From: Mangifera indica | Lineage: Eukaryota; Streptophyta; Magnoliopsida; Sapindales; Anacardiaceae | Direction: 5' to 3' | Assembly: GCF_011075055.1 (NCBI RefSeq) | Contig: NC_058155.1 | Span: 6,339,537-6,403,536, forward strand | DNA length: 64,000 nucleotides | Shown here: positions 49,769 to 62,590 of the stretch, piece after piece | How positions within the stretch are numbered: position 1 is the stretch's first letter | Layout of the letters: each line of letters starts with the position of its first letter | Translations under genes and position numbers: made by a program | The notes under the pieces: generated by a model | Databases searched by the model: none | The model's input: the letters and a program-made list of their open reading frames with translations, nothing else | Told to the model about the DNA's origin: nothing

Positions 49769-50453
49769 AGTCAAAAGGACTTATGCCCACCCAAAGTTCA
49801 TTACATTCTTAAGTTGAAACTTGTTAATTATTAAAAATTTAAACATTTATCCATAGGTGATTAAAATTAATAGAATCAGTTAAATTATAGAAATAAAATC
49901 ATCATTTAACTAATAAAAAAATAATAAAATATTATTCATTTTCTTTTTAGGTTTAGAAAACTAATAATTTATCTAAAGATTAAGTTTTAAAATGTTACAT
50001 TTTCCCTATAAGGTTTCTTTCTTTTTCTTCCTCTCTTTTTTGATGTCATCACTAATCGAATTCTCTCTCTCTCAGCGTCGAAAACCAAACGAAGAATGTC
50101 CTTATCACTGAAGGAAGACAAATCATCTTCGTCACTAGAGGAAGACAAAAACGAAGACAATTCCTCTTCATCCAATGACAAGAACGTTCTTCGTTCAATT
50201 TTTGATGCTAAAAAATACAGTGAAGAGAGAAACCAATCGATGACGGTGCCTAAAAAAAGAAGAAAAAAATATAACATTTCAAAATTTAATCCTAGAAGAA
50301 AATTATTAGTTTTCTAAACTTACGAGGAAAATAGATAGTATTAATTAGTTCTGTTAATTTTAACAATTCACAGATAAATATTTAGATTTTTAATAGTTAA
50401 TAAATACTAATTTGAGAATGCAACAAACTTTAGATGAGAACAAGTTCTCTACC
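49769..50453. mobile_element. Foldback Mutator-like element with 9-bp TSD TAATTTATA
   Basis: The left end AGTCAAAAGGACTTATGCCC and the right end read backwards (GGTAGAGAACTTGTTCTC) are eroded forms of GGCCAAAGGACT. They continue inward as inverted repeats (CAAAGTTCATTACATTCTTAA against TAAAGTTTGTTGCATTCTCAA). TAATTTATA lies just outside both ends (49760-49768 and 50454-50462). The interior carries overlapping low-complexity frames on both strands (Ser/Asp/Glu/Lys-rich, 50096-50317 plus and 49987-50277 minus), which I do not treat as genes. Confidence 0.85.
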
Positions 50454-50462
50454 TAATTTATA

Positions 50463-51011
50463 TCTAGTAATTTTTAAAATAATTTATTTTTGCAATAATC
50501 TTTCATATTTAATAATAAAAAATTACCCAAATCAAACCCACCAAATGGGTTTGAAAAGAAGGGGAATAATTTTACGACAATACATGAGTAAAATATTTTT
50601 GGAATACGAAGGGGAAGCAAAAACGAAAGCAGAAGTGGGCAGCCTAAAACACTACCCAACCTATGAATGCGTATCTACGTGAGAGTCTGTTCAGAACATT
50701 TTGCCATGAAACCAACAAAAGAAGAAGCATGGTTGTCTGGAATGATATGTTTCAAAAATACAACATTCAGTGGTTTTGTCAGACACCCTGAAAGAAAGGG
50801 GCCAATACATGCATCTAATTGCTCAGATACCAAAATTATTAACTCTATCCCGTGCATCCTAAAACATCATGTTTTATGATATGAAATTACATTGGAAAAA
50901 ATATTAAATTTCCTTGGTTCTTAACTCAGGTATCCAGCAAAAACCACAACCATCAAACAGCCGAAAAAAAAAACTCAATTACCTGAAATGACAGGCTTTT
51001 GCCAAAGATTT
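50463..51011. other. 3' flank of the SAM50-like gene
   Basis: No gene recognised. The half nearest 51011 should contain the 3' untranslated region of the minus-strand gene. The short frames at 50434-50682 and 50667-50879 have no family features. Confidence 0.4.
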
Positions 51012-54000
51012 CTAGGATGGAGCAGATATGCTAATCTGAAGGCCACTTTTCCCATGGTCATGATCAAACTTTTTCAGTATGTAGCAATAGTTAACCTGAA
51101 ATAGGAATCAGGTTTGTCAATTAAGGAAAACGTCTTCCTAAAATAAAAAAGGAAAAAAATGAAATCAAATAACCACTCTTCTTAAGAAAAATAAAGAAAA
51201 GAAAATAACAGTTGTTATACAGAAATTTCTTGCGGATACCTCAAGGGAAAACAATTAAGATATCTATAGTATTCATCTTTCCCGGTTACAAAAAATATAT
51301 TTTCCCAGAGTACTTTATGATGAATGACCCATAACATAAAAATCCAATTTCTTCCTCAAATACCACAGACCTAGAGCAGATTGCTTGATTAGTAGAATCA
51401 CCGTGATATTTTCAGAAATGAAGTTATTAGTAATAATATTGACTTCCAATAATTTTTAAACTGTGCTACAGTGACATGTCTCATGTTGATAAAGACACTG
51501 TTTCTGACGAATTTTAAATAGCAGTATGGAGAGTTGCCCAAGCACCTCCACGTCAATTGACACTGTATTAGGTAACCTCCTCAATCGTGCAGCAACCTGG
51601 ACCAAGGCATTTCTTTTTTCTTATATTTATAAACTTAACAACAGATAGCTCACCTCTAGGCGGAATAGATTTGTGGGAAAAACAATGCCACCACCTAAAG
51701 AACTTCGAAAAGAATCCAAAAACTTTGGCAAAGAGAAATTCCGGTACTCATTCTCTGTTAACTTGGCAACACTCCCAGCACATGCAAACAAATGTCCATG
51801 AATTCCTTTTTCTCTAAACCACCTCAAAGGAAGATCAAAAGAAAGATCTGCAAAGGCAGAAACAGCCAGGTCTCCTCCAAGAAAATCCCTTTCAGCAGGG
51901 TCTGCATTCTCATCAGAGGAATTGCCTGTCATTTGCCTTCTTGGCTCAGAAGGACCCAGTCCCCTAGTTTTAAACCCCCAAAATGCCAATGGCCCTCCTA
52001 AATGGCAAACTGGAGATAAATTACCACCCAGAAAGAATCTCTCAGGTATGGAAGAAGACATGCTCAAGAATCCTCTTCCAAGTGGGAGAAGAACACCACT
52101 GGATACCCCAAAATTTAGGGCAGTATGATAAAATCCAAATGGGACAGAAAAACGAAGATCAAGCTCCTGTTAATATGATCCAGAGTCATTGTCAACAAGC
52201 TTAAAAAACAGATGAACCTAGCATAATCCATGCAAACATAAACCAATCATTCATGAAACTTGAAGCTACGATGAAACATACAAAGAAGCAGAAACAAGTC
52301 AGATCCCATGAGCAGACCACCAGTACTTCACCACAAGATACTAATTTATTAGAAAATATTAATCTCAATGTGAAATTAATGCACAAATCTACAGAAACAC
52401 ATAGATAAGATGGCAAACATAACTTTCAAATAAAAACCAATCGAATAATGCAAATAAGTACAGCAACCACTTATTTCAAGCCACAAGACTGACTCCCATG
52501 TTCCTCACAAAAACAATGTTTAGATTTTATTCCGCTAACACCTAATAAAATTATGAAAGCACAAAGTCAGCAATTACAGGAACCATGCATGCTGAAGGGT
52601 TAACACATGTCAACTAAATCTACCATATCAGGTTTAAAGTCAGGGTGTGGCTTTCATTCTAAATCATAAATATAAACTCCCAGAGTAAAGTCATTTAAGT
52701 TGTACAATAAAGAGAGAGGGCCACATAAGAAGAAACTAAAAAGCACAAATATCCAGTAACAAAACCCAACACAACACGTGTACCACAATTCAACTGACAG
52801 ATGTACGTGTCAATAACTTGACATGACTACAGTATTATGAAAGTGTTAAAAAAAAAAGAGAGAAAACAATTCTGCAATCAATGAAGTTATCAAACAAGTG
52901 CAATCAAAAACAAGAACAAGGTTAAAAATTAAACCTGTCGCAAAAATCTCAGGGTCCGATTATCCGGTGCAAGGCCGCCAATTTGCATGGTTGAAACAAA
53001 AGCATATCCTCGAGTTGGCCTCAGATGAGAATTTCTCTTGTCAAACCTAAATGTATATTTTAAAGATGAAAGAAAATCATGTCCTAGCTGCCTTCTTATG
53101 GACCTGGACGACATTTGTGATGGATCTATCAAGGTCCTCCATGCAAGATTGTATCCCAAGTCATGATACTTAGATGAAAATAAGCCGAGTGACAGCCCCA
53201 ATGATTTTTCTTTGTAAGAAGAAAATTTCAGCCAGTCTTGGGATAGTAATGATACCCGTGCAGTCAAAGGACTCACTAGACCTTTAAATCTGGGAATATA
53301 CACACCAGCACTTACCTCTGCTGAGCAATCAAAGCCATATGCCAAAGAAGCATCCCACAAATCACCATAACCAAGAAAGTTTTTGTACTTGAGAGATCCT
53401 TCAACTGATGAAGATTTGGCCTAAAAAAGTGTTCTAGGGATTTAGAAAAAATATTTGAGAGGTAACACACTCATCAACACACTGGCTTTCATTATACATA
53501 CAAGCTTAGCTCATTAAACAAAGACAAAAAAACTGAAACATCACAAAGATACAAGCAAATCCACCGTCACTTAGATACAATACAAGTGTGAACTATAATA
53601 GTACACCAAAGAATAGCCGAGGCAATTGCAGTAAAAACACTTAAATGGGATAAATATATCTCATCATGAATATCTACAAAACACATCAATTATTTAAAAA
53701 AAAAATGTCTAAGACTTTCTCCAATTACGCAAACATAATGTTTATACTTTCAGTAACACAATTCTCATTCTCATTTCTTAAAGTTCCTATAACAATAAAC
53801 ATTTAGACGCCATCAATCAACTTATCGAATCATAATTTCCTGCTATCACCAATGCCACATCAATGCCTGCGCTGCACAGCTAATTCACAACATATATTTA
53901 ATGCAGTTCTTCTCCACATTTCAGCCAATTTTACTTCTGCTTGTCCACAAGTTTCTACTTTACTAATTCCCCATTACATTAACAACAAATTCAGAATTAG

Positions 54001-54483
54001 GCAACAGGCATAATTCATGCACAAATAATTACATACCTCTCCCTTGGAGAAAGTTCCGATTTGACCAGAAAGTGGACTTTTTGTTTCAACAACTTCGATG
54101 ATCACATTTGCCGTACCCGGAAGCTCCGGTGGACCAGCATCGACCGTGATGGCGACCGAATCAAAGCACTCGAGCTCTCGCAGTTTATAATTAACAATAC
54201 TGGCCGCCCGGATTATCTCTTGCATTGACGTGGCATTCTTGAGCGCGTCAAGTTCCGCTTCGATTAAAAACTCCTTCGTCTTCGTGTTTCCTTTCACAAT
54301 CACATCGTGCACGCGTAGTGGAACTGTGTCTCTTTGCATCCGGCTAAACAATTTTACCATCTGCTCGCTCGGTGGGGCCGGTTCGGATTCTCCGTCTAGG
54401 TCTTCGACCTCGTCCTCGTCCTCGTCCTCATCGTCTCCATAGCTAGGGTTAATTGATTCAGGTTTCTCGTACGGGGTCGCCAT
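51012..54483 (-). CDS. SAM50: SAM50-type Omp85 protein of the mitochondrial outer membrane
   Basis: Beta-barrel core subunit of the sorting and assembly machinery that inserts barrel proteins into the mitochondrial outer membrane. Exons: 54037-54483, 52935-53420, 51654-52166, 51012-51095; all junctions fall between codons; 509 residues, close to the usual plant length of about 520. The N-terminus is strongly acidic (GDDEDEDEDEVEDLDGE, about 16-32), as in plant SAM50. A single POTRA-type domain follows (about 55-145; VPLRVHDVIVKGNTKT, ANVIIEVVET). The Omp85 barrel follows, with SLKYKNFLGYGDLWDAS, FRFDKRNSHLRPTRGYAF, IPERFFLGGNLS, the glycine-rich RSSLGGGIVFP, and a C-terminal strand GKSGLQISISAPS. 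The ATG at 54483 is chosen; the frame opens upstream without another ATG. OEP80/Toc75 would be longer with more POTRA domains, so SAM50 is preferred. Confidence 0.92.
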
Positions 54484-55200
54484 TGATATAGGGAAGCGCA
54501 AATGACAAGTGAAGTGACAATCGCCTAAATAAACAGTTAAAGCGGCGGATTTTGGTTGGGTAACCAGTTAACAGGAAGTGCAAAGTTTTTCTTTCTTTTT
54601 TTTTTTTTTTCCTGATATTTAGGTTTTTGCAAAGATGTCCTTGTACTTTAGATTTTTTATGTATTTCAGTATTTACTTGTAATAACTGAAAAGGGAATGA
54701 AATTAAGATGAATAATACTATATGCATAAATTTATTTATATAATTTGATGATAATATCAGATTGAATGATTTTAAAATAAAATAATAGTATCTGTTTAGA
54801 TTATTTTAAAGTAAGAAAAAAAGTGTACATTAAATTGAGGGAGGATCTTAGTCATCAATGATGTAGGCATGGTATAAAACTCTGAAACGAAGTTTACCTC
54901 CTCTCTATCTAGGCCAGTTACTTTGACTTCACGGGGGAATGCATTCAAAATGGAATTAGAGTTAGTAACAATGATTTTGAATGTCAGCATGTAAATAGTT
55001 TAAGCATTTATATATCCAATTTCAATTTGGAAAACACAGCTCAAGAAAGATGTTGCTTCACCTAATTTCATCTTAATGTTGATAGAGACATCAATCTATA
55101 CATATGGTGGGAATTCTGAGGTGAACACTAAATCTATATCTTAGCTTTGAAAATATATTGTATGATAAAAAGATCAAATTATACAAATAACTGTGTTGTT
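54484..55200. other. Promoter side of the SAM50-like gene and spacer
   Basis: Upstream flank of the minus-strand gene. It contains a homopolymer-rich pyrimidine/T tract at 54585-54612 that would lie in or near the leader. No TATA box can be assigned with confidence and no gene is seen. Confidence 0.35.
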
Positions 55201-56100
55201 TTTAGGTTAAAGAGTCCATCAATGACATTTCATTAATTAGGTGGTTCTCATGCCTTGTTAGATATTAATATTGGTCCATATTCGAATGACTAACGGGTTG
55301 GGAGCTTGACAAGAATCTATCCATTATCGACATAACAGAAAGTCTATAAATTACACATAAAAAAAAGTTGATCAAACTTTAAAGACATAAGATTATTCTA
55401 GATGAATCCAATCCTAGTTTTAGATAGAAGATTTGGAGTCTGGAGATGTCTTTTGGCTAGAAATACAATTTTTATTTCACTTAGGGGCCAAAGTGTAATA
55501 ATCATAAGGTGTTTAAGTATAATAAAAATTATGGAGGTTAGACTTTATCCAATTGGATAAGGATAAATTTGAATGGATAACCTTTTGCCTATGTACAATT
55601 ATACATGAGTCATGTACAAACGTGCATAGTCCTAGATAAGGATAATTCATTATCCATATCCGCCCCAAAAATTTGACCATATATGGGCATACATGGTGTC
55701 TATATAAGTAGACGCAATTTCATAACTTCATAACCTTTTCTTAGAGTGCACGCTCATGCCTTTGAAACACCTCCTCGTGCACAAGCCTCTTAACAATACG
55801 ATTGTGCATATTCAAGCCTCTTGAAGCCTATGCTTCATGTGGATACCAAAGTCGTCCCTCTTCTTGTGTTTGAGAGCGATTGCAACCAAGTTTCATGTTT
55901 GTCGAAGTGAATGAGATGTCAACACAAGTTTACTTCTTAAACCTCTTTTTTTGTTGTTTATATATTATGTGATGATTGTCTACAAATGGATCCTGTAAGG
56001 GTCAAAAGGGGTTTCATTTGTTCAAAAATTTTAAATTCATTTTCGTTGTCCCTTGAGCTTTCCTCATAACTCAACAGTGGTATCAAAGTCATATTTGAGT
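55201..56100 (+). mobile_element. LTR-retrotransposon relic ending in a primer-binding site
   Basis: ACTCAACAG followed by TGGTATCAAAGTC (56078-56090) has the form of an LTR 3' end with initiator-Met primer site. The preceding several hundred bases read like an LTR (TATATAAGTAGACGC near 55694 as possible TATA region). The left end, second LTR and coding region were not found. Confidence 0.45.
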
Positions 56101-56887
56101 GATCATCAAGCAAATTTTTGTTATGTATGTTATGAATTCAATTGAATTGGTTAACCCTTTTATTTTGATATTGAATTCATGTTAAAAATGATTGGTGAGT
56201 GTATTATCGTACGCCCATTCAATATCGAGCCAACATAAAATTAATTGTTGAATTGTTGAGTTATGAAGTTTTAGTTTTTTGTTGAATAAACTATTGAATT
56301 ATGTATGTGCAGTTGTTAAATTGATTCGATTATGTATCACAATTTTGCATTGTCACTCGAAATCGTTTTCATTACACAACAAAACTTACTAACATAATTT
56401 GAGTTAGGTACATTTGACCACCTTTTCTCGAGAAGCCCAAAGGGCAATTAGGTTGTCACACATGTTTGGTTTATATGTTTGATGACTTCATCCAACCTAT
56501 GAATCAAGGTTGGTTATAACACCAATGTCCTTAGACACTACAAATGTTATTCGTAACGAGAGTCTTGCTTTAGATGTCTATAGGTTTTATCCATTGAATG
56601 TTGTTTCGTAACTCAGATTCATTGGTTTGGGTCATCTTACCTATTGTAATCAAACAACAATCTAGTTTAAGAGTAGTTGTAGAAAATTTGTACTTCTTTT
56701 TTCTCTCCTCTCCCTTGTCTCTTTACTTGTATATATAAGACTTCTTTGGACTGAAAAAAGTACATTCGAATTTCATTGGATTAGATCACCGTACGTATTC
56801 ATAATTTAAGTTTAAATGAGAAGAAATATTATTGTTATCAACGATATCTTTGTTAAAAATATTATTAATATCTTCATATCAGATAAG
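56101..56887. other. Spacer, probably old retroelement interior
   Basis: No coding sequence recognised. It follows the primer-site relic and may be its decayed internal region. Confidence 0.35.
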
Positions 56888-56892
56888 TGTTA

Positions 56893-57475
56893 TGTGATAC
56901 CCTTAGACAAATCTCACATTGACAAAACATGAAAAAAATGTTGGGTCTGTCTGTACTCTGTTTATATATCTCACATTGGTTAGGAGTTGGAGAATTTGAT
57001 TGGTTAAATAACTTGTGAGCTCTTTAAATTGTTAGACATGTTTTGGGTTGTAAAACCTAGAAGCAAAACCATAATAGACTGTGTGTCCAAAGTAGACAAT
57101 ATCTTGATAGTGGGTCAAGTTATTAGACCAGGGATATTACAAATGGTATTAGAACAGCTCCGTATATCCTCTTGAATGATAGTGGGACAAACCTCAGCAA
57201 GAACGTTGAGTCCCGTAAAATGGTGTATGTGATACTTTTAGACAAATCTCACATCGATAAAGCACAAAAGAGATGTTGGGTCTGTCTATTCTCTATCTAT
57301 ATATCTCACATTGGTTAAGGGTGAGAGAATTTGACTGGTTAGATAGCCTGCGAGTTTTTTAAATTATTAGATGAGTTTTGAATTGTAAAACCCAAAGTAA
57401 AATCATAATGGATTGTATGTCTAAAGTAGACAATATTTTGATAATGAGTCGAGTCATTAAACCAGAGATATTACA
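56893..57475 (+). mobile_element. TRIM element, complete, TSD TGTTA
   Basis: Two direct LTRs of about 249 bp (56893-57141 and 57228-57475) start TGTGATAC and end ATATTACA. The 86-bp interior begins with the primer site TGGTATTAGAAC (57144-57155), an initiator-Met tRNA type. TGTTA flanks both sides (56888-56892 and 57476-57480). There is no coding capacity. The LTR words CAAATCTCACAT, GTAGACAATAT and GATATTACAAATGGTAT match the style of terminal-repeat retrotransposons in miniature known from many eudicots. The LTRs differ at many positions, so the insertion is old. Confidence 0.92.
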
Positions 57476-57480
57476 TGTTA

Positions 57481-59900
57481 TGACCATGTTTTGTCAAAAG
57501 TTTCGAGTTAATTCATTCTTTAGCAAAGGCACAACTCTGGAATGATATTTTCCCTCTTGTAGAATGTCATATAAGAGTTATCTAATTGTTTATCTCAAAT
57601 GGAGCCACCATCAAGAACAGGATATACACGGAATGCAGTTTAAAAGGGCACATTTTGCACCGTCAAGTCACGGCAATGACAACAACGCAAGTTAACATCA
57701 TTGTACGTCCCGAAATTCAAGGGAATGTGATTGCATCAGTATAAAGTTAATCGAGAGAGCGCTTTTTTTTCCATGTGGTGAAGCTTGACCTTTGAAAAAT
57801 CGCCAGTGAAAAATAAAGCTAAAATCGAATCTCAGTAAAATTTTGACTTAAAAGCTGAAGTGGGTCAAAAATTTGCTGCCAGAAATCGACTCTTGGGCCC
57901 AAGAACAGTGCATGTTGATGATCAACTCAGCCTATGGACATAAATTTTCGAGATCAGAAGTGCAACTTGCAACCGTTAAAGCAGTTAAAGCAGCATAACT
58001 TGGAAACAGAGCGAACTTTTCTACATAATTATAAAGGGCCAAAAGATCAAGCTTTTAATTGAGACATTTCAACAAAGTTAGGTTGGATAAAAAAATCCTA
58101 CAAGAGAGAAGAAAACAATAGAACTGTACATAAATTTAAACTTATACAATTATATATCATTATATGATTAGGTAATTTTGAATTACAGATAAAACTAATG
58201 AATATAGACTCAAATAAATATAAATTCAAAAATCTAAAACGCATACGTAATAGTTATCTATAGATCCCACAGATAATCTGCTCATTTTACTAGGTCTAGG
58301 TTTGTGTACAATTTCTATGCCTGTAATGTTATTCGAAGAATGATACTTTGAGAAAGTCTTCAATATATTTGTCTTTCACATTCAAGTAATCAAATAGAAT
58401 ATAGCATGTCACTGCTAGTCTTTCTTAGTATTATGTGATGGGATATAATAATTGCTTATACGTTAAGCAAAAGGGAAATGACTGCAATCATGAAACAATC
58501 CAGTCTTTCTTAGCATAGCATCACACAGAGAGACGATGCAAGTCATTTTCAAATAATTTAAAGCTCAATGACAACAGTGGCCGACCTTGCAAAAACATTG
58601 ATGTCCAATCTTGAGACTGTATTTGAGCTGTTCAATTCTAGCCAGGAAAAGAAAACAAACCTTCTGAGTAATAAAAGCTTACAAGTTATGACAGCTAACA
58701 AGGTTTTCTGGTGAGGGCCACTGCTCTGGCTACCGCTTCTCCTGAGTCTCAGAAATGGGACAGCAGAGAGCAAGGGACCCTTTTAACCACTGAGATAAAG
58801 ACATGAATTTGGATGAACTTGAGGCACGGAGTTAAAGTTGAAGAACTTAGGATTCAAAACTGTCACGTTGACTACAGCTGAGATGCCTTTCTGTATCAAG
58901 AACTAGAAACGATGACAAGGGAGTCCTTATGAGCTCTTTCTCAAGACCGTAGATAAATTATTCTGTCGACAACAAAAGCAAATTCTAGCATTTATACTAC
59001 GAGACTGCAAGATATTTGTGACAATCAATTGAAGGAGCTACAAGAGCAGGGGACACAGGAAGCCTACGGTGAAACAAAAATTATGTGCTGAAGCCACTAT
59101 CATGACCATTAAACACACAAAGCTCTAACACATCCATATAACCAACACTTGAATCCATGTTTTATCCCAATATAGTAGAGCCTTCTCTGTTGATTCCTAT
59201 TGAGCAGGCCAAATTGCCTTACTAATTAGCAATTCGAACAGAAAATATGGAATTAAGAACCAGCAGTCTTCAAAATACATGAATTTAAGTAATAAGGTTA
59301 TACTCTTTTGTAAAAGAAACTGCAATATGATTATATTCATCTTGATGGTTCAAGTAAACACTTTCATGGAGATCAACAACATTATCTTCATCACTAACCA
59401 CTAAGGATACGACAAGGAGCAATAAGGCAAACGTCATTTGACGACTATCCAACAGAATAATAACTAATGAAAATTATTGATAATATGTCCACTAATTCTG
59501 TTAAAACAACATTTTCTAGACTTCCAAATGGGACAGATTCAGAGTAAACAACAGACACCAGAAAATCTATTGATTGTGTTACCGAACTCCACAATTGAGT
59601 GCTTTAGTAATCTACCTAAAAAACAGATCACAGAATACCGGAGAAGAATTTCATTAGGAAGTAAGCAGAAACTTCAGCTTGTTTGATAATTAATGACAGA
59701 ACATAAATCATGGAGTTTGAGAATAACTTATAAATATTTTCCTTTATTTTCATTCCTCGACACATTGTATTATAGGAAATAGAACACAGCATCAAATATT
59801 TTACCAGATCATCCATGGAAACTGCAAATGCAAGTAGAATACCCAACTACAACGGTACAAGGATGGGATCCCTTACTTCATATCAGCAGAGGTAATTAGT
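57481..59900. other. Spacer without recognisable gene
   Basis: Only short open frames on both strands (for example 58558-58773 minus, 59477-59686 plus), none with family features. An AT-rich MITE-like core lies at about 58130-58210. Composition from about 58500 onward is less AT-rich than the flanking repeats, but I see no exon. Confidence 0.35.
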
Positions 59901-60545
59901 CCCATAAGCAAGAGAAGTCACAAAAATGTAAAAGTGAGAGAATGAACATCGTTTCTCATGCAAATAATGACAGAAGATTAAACAACCCCACAGAGACACA
60001 AATCAGTCAGCGCGCAAGAAGCAAAATGAATTCCAAAATCATCAACTCTTCAAAATTAAATTCACCCCATTAGGTAGCTTGGCCACACATTAGTTAAAAT
60101 CTTTACAACTGTCTATACACATTACCAAAATTAAAAACATTGAACACTCAATCTATACTAGATGCAGTTTGTAATTGCACTGAAAACGATAACGTGACAA
60201 CAACAAATGATAGTAACACTCTGCTCTTTGCCAAGGCATAGCATCAACAGAAGCCAAAATTGGGGAAAAACTGCCAAAACAAAATCAACTACAGCACCAA
60301 GATGCAATATAACCAGAAATTTGATTACACAACAGAAACACAAAAGATCCCATTTCAAATCCTACTTTCTTTACACAATATATGTTGATAAATACAACGA
60401 AAAATTTCCTCTTACCCCATTTATTTCCAGTGCCATCCACAAACACTCTATCTTTATCTTCCAAGCATTCCCAAAAAGCCAAAATACAACAAACTCATTT
60501 ACAATTTTCACATTAGACACCTATAATTAAATTTTGAAATACAAA
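59901..60545 (-). other. 3' untranslated/downstream region of the ROH1-like gene
   Basis: Region downstream of the minus-strand stop at 60546. On that strand AATAAA occurs at 60425-60420, about 120 bases after the stop, a plausible poly(A) signal. The plus-strand frame 60207-60530 is antisense to this and not considered a gene. Confidence 0.4.
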
Positions 60546-61721
60546 CTATTCAGGACCATGCATCCTTCCCAAGCAATCAAGCCCTTCAGTTCGGCTTCGC
60601 ACAATCTTATGAAACACCTCTCTCACTCGTCTCTCCAACGGGTCCAATCCCTCCTTTACTGTTTCAAAAACCGTTGACAATTCCTTTACTCTTTGTCTCA
60701 CCTCGCCATCCTTTTGCTCGGCCACTGGATACTGAATTGAATCCAACAACTCATTCATCAACCTCGTGCTTTTCTCAATCTGATGAATCTCCTTCATCAA
60801 CCCACAAGTATTTCTCCTCTCTCGTTTCTTGGACTCTTCCAATATCTTCTCATGCAAAGACATCATTGGCCCCGCCCAAATAAACTGCCTAGAAACAGGA
60901 AAATGCACTTGCAAACCACGATCCTGACAAGGAATCGCCGCCACAAGTGTCCACATTACAAACAACAACACTGAACTCATGGTGAACACCAAAACGGAAA
61001 GCCCGTTTGTAGCCGTAATTTCATTACCCCTTGGAGCATACAAATTATTCCCAATAGCCTGCAGCTGTCGGGCAGCCGACCAAGACCTCGAAACACTCCA
61101 TGACAATGATCGAAAATGCCCCAAAATCCGACAGTGAGGCTCTTTCACGTTATTCCTCCCAAACGAACGGTTCCGATGAGCCAAAGTCGTGCCGGAATCT
61201 TTCTCATCAAGCATGCTAATCGCTAAATCAATGACAGCCTTCTTAGCTCTTCGAACCTGACCTTCAGACAGCATTCTCCGATCATCCAAAGCAACAAGAA
61301 CAATCTGAATAAGCTTCTGCCACTGTCTGATTTGCTCAATCCCATCACGAATCGCATTACAAACGTCAAGCGCCTTCACGCTCCGTTCAAAATACTCAGC
61401 TATGAGCCGATCCATTGGCCCCTTGTGGAGCTGAGACCTATTATTAAATAAAACAACGCGAAACTCATCTTGCGATACAAGGAACAAGTCGAGAAGCTTT
61501 TGAACCCACGAGAGCGAGAGCAACTCGTCCGAACCGGACAAGTCCATCAAGCGGTCCGAAATTTTCCTCTGGAAAAACTCTAACTCGACCTCGAGGGAGT
61601 TTCCGGAGGCGGTGTCGTCGTTCATGGAGTGCACGGCCTGATCACGGCGGAGACTGAGAATGGAACGGCCGAGGTTGGAGAAAGGCAGCGCCGATGAGCC
61701 CTGGCAGTCGGTGGCGGGCAT
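60546..61721 (-). CDS. ROH1 / BYPASS1-family (DUF793) protein
   Basis: Single-exon gene, 391 residues, ATG at 61721 and TAG at 60546. The sequence matches the plant-specific ROH1 family throughout: [16 protein letters not shown] (48-63), [34 protein letters not shown] (106-124), and [20 protein letters not shown] (201-220). One membrane helix lies at about 241-263 ([23 protein letters not shown]), and the C-terminal half is helical and charged, ending [12 protein letters not shown]. Arabidopsis ROH1 binds the exocyst subunit EXO70A1 and has been linked to seed-coat mucilage secretion; related BYPASS proteins control a root-to-shoot signal. A role next to exocytosis is inferred from the family. 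Length and lack of introns are typical. The nearby minus-strand SAM50-like gene is unrelated in function. Confidence 0.92.
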   Translation of the reverse strand: MPATDCQGSSALPFSNLGRSILSLRRDQAVHSMNDDTASGNSLEVELEFFQRKISDRLMDLSGSDELLSLSWVQKLLDLFLVSQDEFRVVLFNNRSQLHKGPMDRLIAEYFERSVKALDVCNAIRDGIEQIRQWQKLIQIVLVALDDRRMLSEGQVRRAKKAVIDLAISMLDEKDSGTTLAHRNRSFGRNNVKEPHCRILGHFRSLSWSVSRSWSAARQLQAIGNNLYAPRGNEITATNGLSVLVFTMSSVLLFVMWTLVAAIPCQDRGLQVHFPVSRQFIWAGPMMSLHEKILEESKKRERRNTCGLMKEIHQIEKSTRLMNELLDSIQYPVAEQKDGEVRQRVKELSTVFETVKEGLDPLERRVREVFHKIVRSRTEGLDCLGRMHGPE

Positions 61722-62235
61722 GATTAAATGAAAGGAAGAAATTTCGAGTTGGAAAAATAGTGAAATTTGGAGAAAATTATTTGAGAGTGAGAATTTTGAA
61801 ACCCTAATGAGTGGAGAAGGGGATTTTATTGATTGTTTTGGGACGCCGTCATTAGGCAGTTGGAAACAGAATGCCCTTCAAACTTATAAACTATTTTTGG
61901 AATTAATTATCTATAAGAGAAATTTATTTATTTTCATTAATTATTATCAAATTATTTTGCTTCCAGGGGATTGAATTGAATATATTTTTAGTATATCCTT
62001 CCCAAATCATAACACATTATGAACGTGCTATGATTTTTCACTATTGCATCATGAATGCTAGCATTGTTATCACTTTTATAAAACTCGTGATATTTATCAT
62101 ATGATTTATATTAAAAATAATATATACCTTAAAATATATCAAAAATTGATATGGTATAATGTGTATATCATATAATATAATATGTATTATTCTATATTAG
62201 TAAAACTAAATTAGACATATAATTACAATGGATAT
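61722..62235 (-). promoter_or_regulatory. Leader and promoter region of the ROH1-like gene
   Basis: The first 130 bases upstream of the start read like a 5' leader (on the minus strand ...AGGGTTTCAAAATTCTC...). AT-rich DNA starts at about 61890. The transcription start and TATA box were not resolved. Confidence 0.35.
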
Positions 62236-62590
62236 AAATCAAATCAAGCTCGAACATCCTTTGATTTGAGTTTGATTTTAATATAACATGATTTAATTCA
62301 ATTCGAATCAAATCGTTCGAATTTGTAATTTAAATTTATGGTTAAAATTCATAGTTTATTAACGAAACGATGTTATTTTGCTAAATAATAAGCAAAATCA
62401 TCAATTTAAACGAAATTTGAGCCAAACTGAACCAAACATCCTTTAATTTGAGTTCAACTTGATTAAAAAAATGAATAAAATCTTCTTATTAAAATTCAGT
62501 TCAAATTTAATTAAATAAATTTAAACTAAACTAAATCAAATTGAGGTGACCTAATTCAAATGTAACTCAAAGTTTGAGTCATCCAACCGA
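62236..62590. repeat. Dispersed GAGCTCGA-type repeat, copy 3 (diverged)
   Basis: Contains CAAATCAAGCTCGAACATCC, AACGAAACGATGTTATTTTG and GAGCCAAACTGAACCAAAC, related to the copies at 928-1243 and 29503-29791. More AT-rich and eroded; the ends are approximate. Confidence 0.4.

Noticed and set aside
49987..50317. Low-complexity acidic/serine frames on both strands
   Set aside because: They are complementary readings of GAAGA/TCTTC repeats inside a foldback element.
54484..54501. Upstream extension of the SAM50-like reading frame
   Set aside because: It would need a non-ATG start; the ATG at 54483 fits the family's N-terminus.
60207..60883. Plus-strand frames opposite the ROH1-like gene and its 3' flank
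   Set aside because: Antisense shadows; the minus-strand protein matches its family over its full length.
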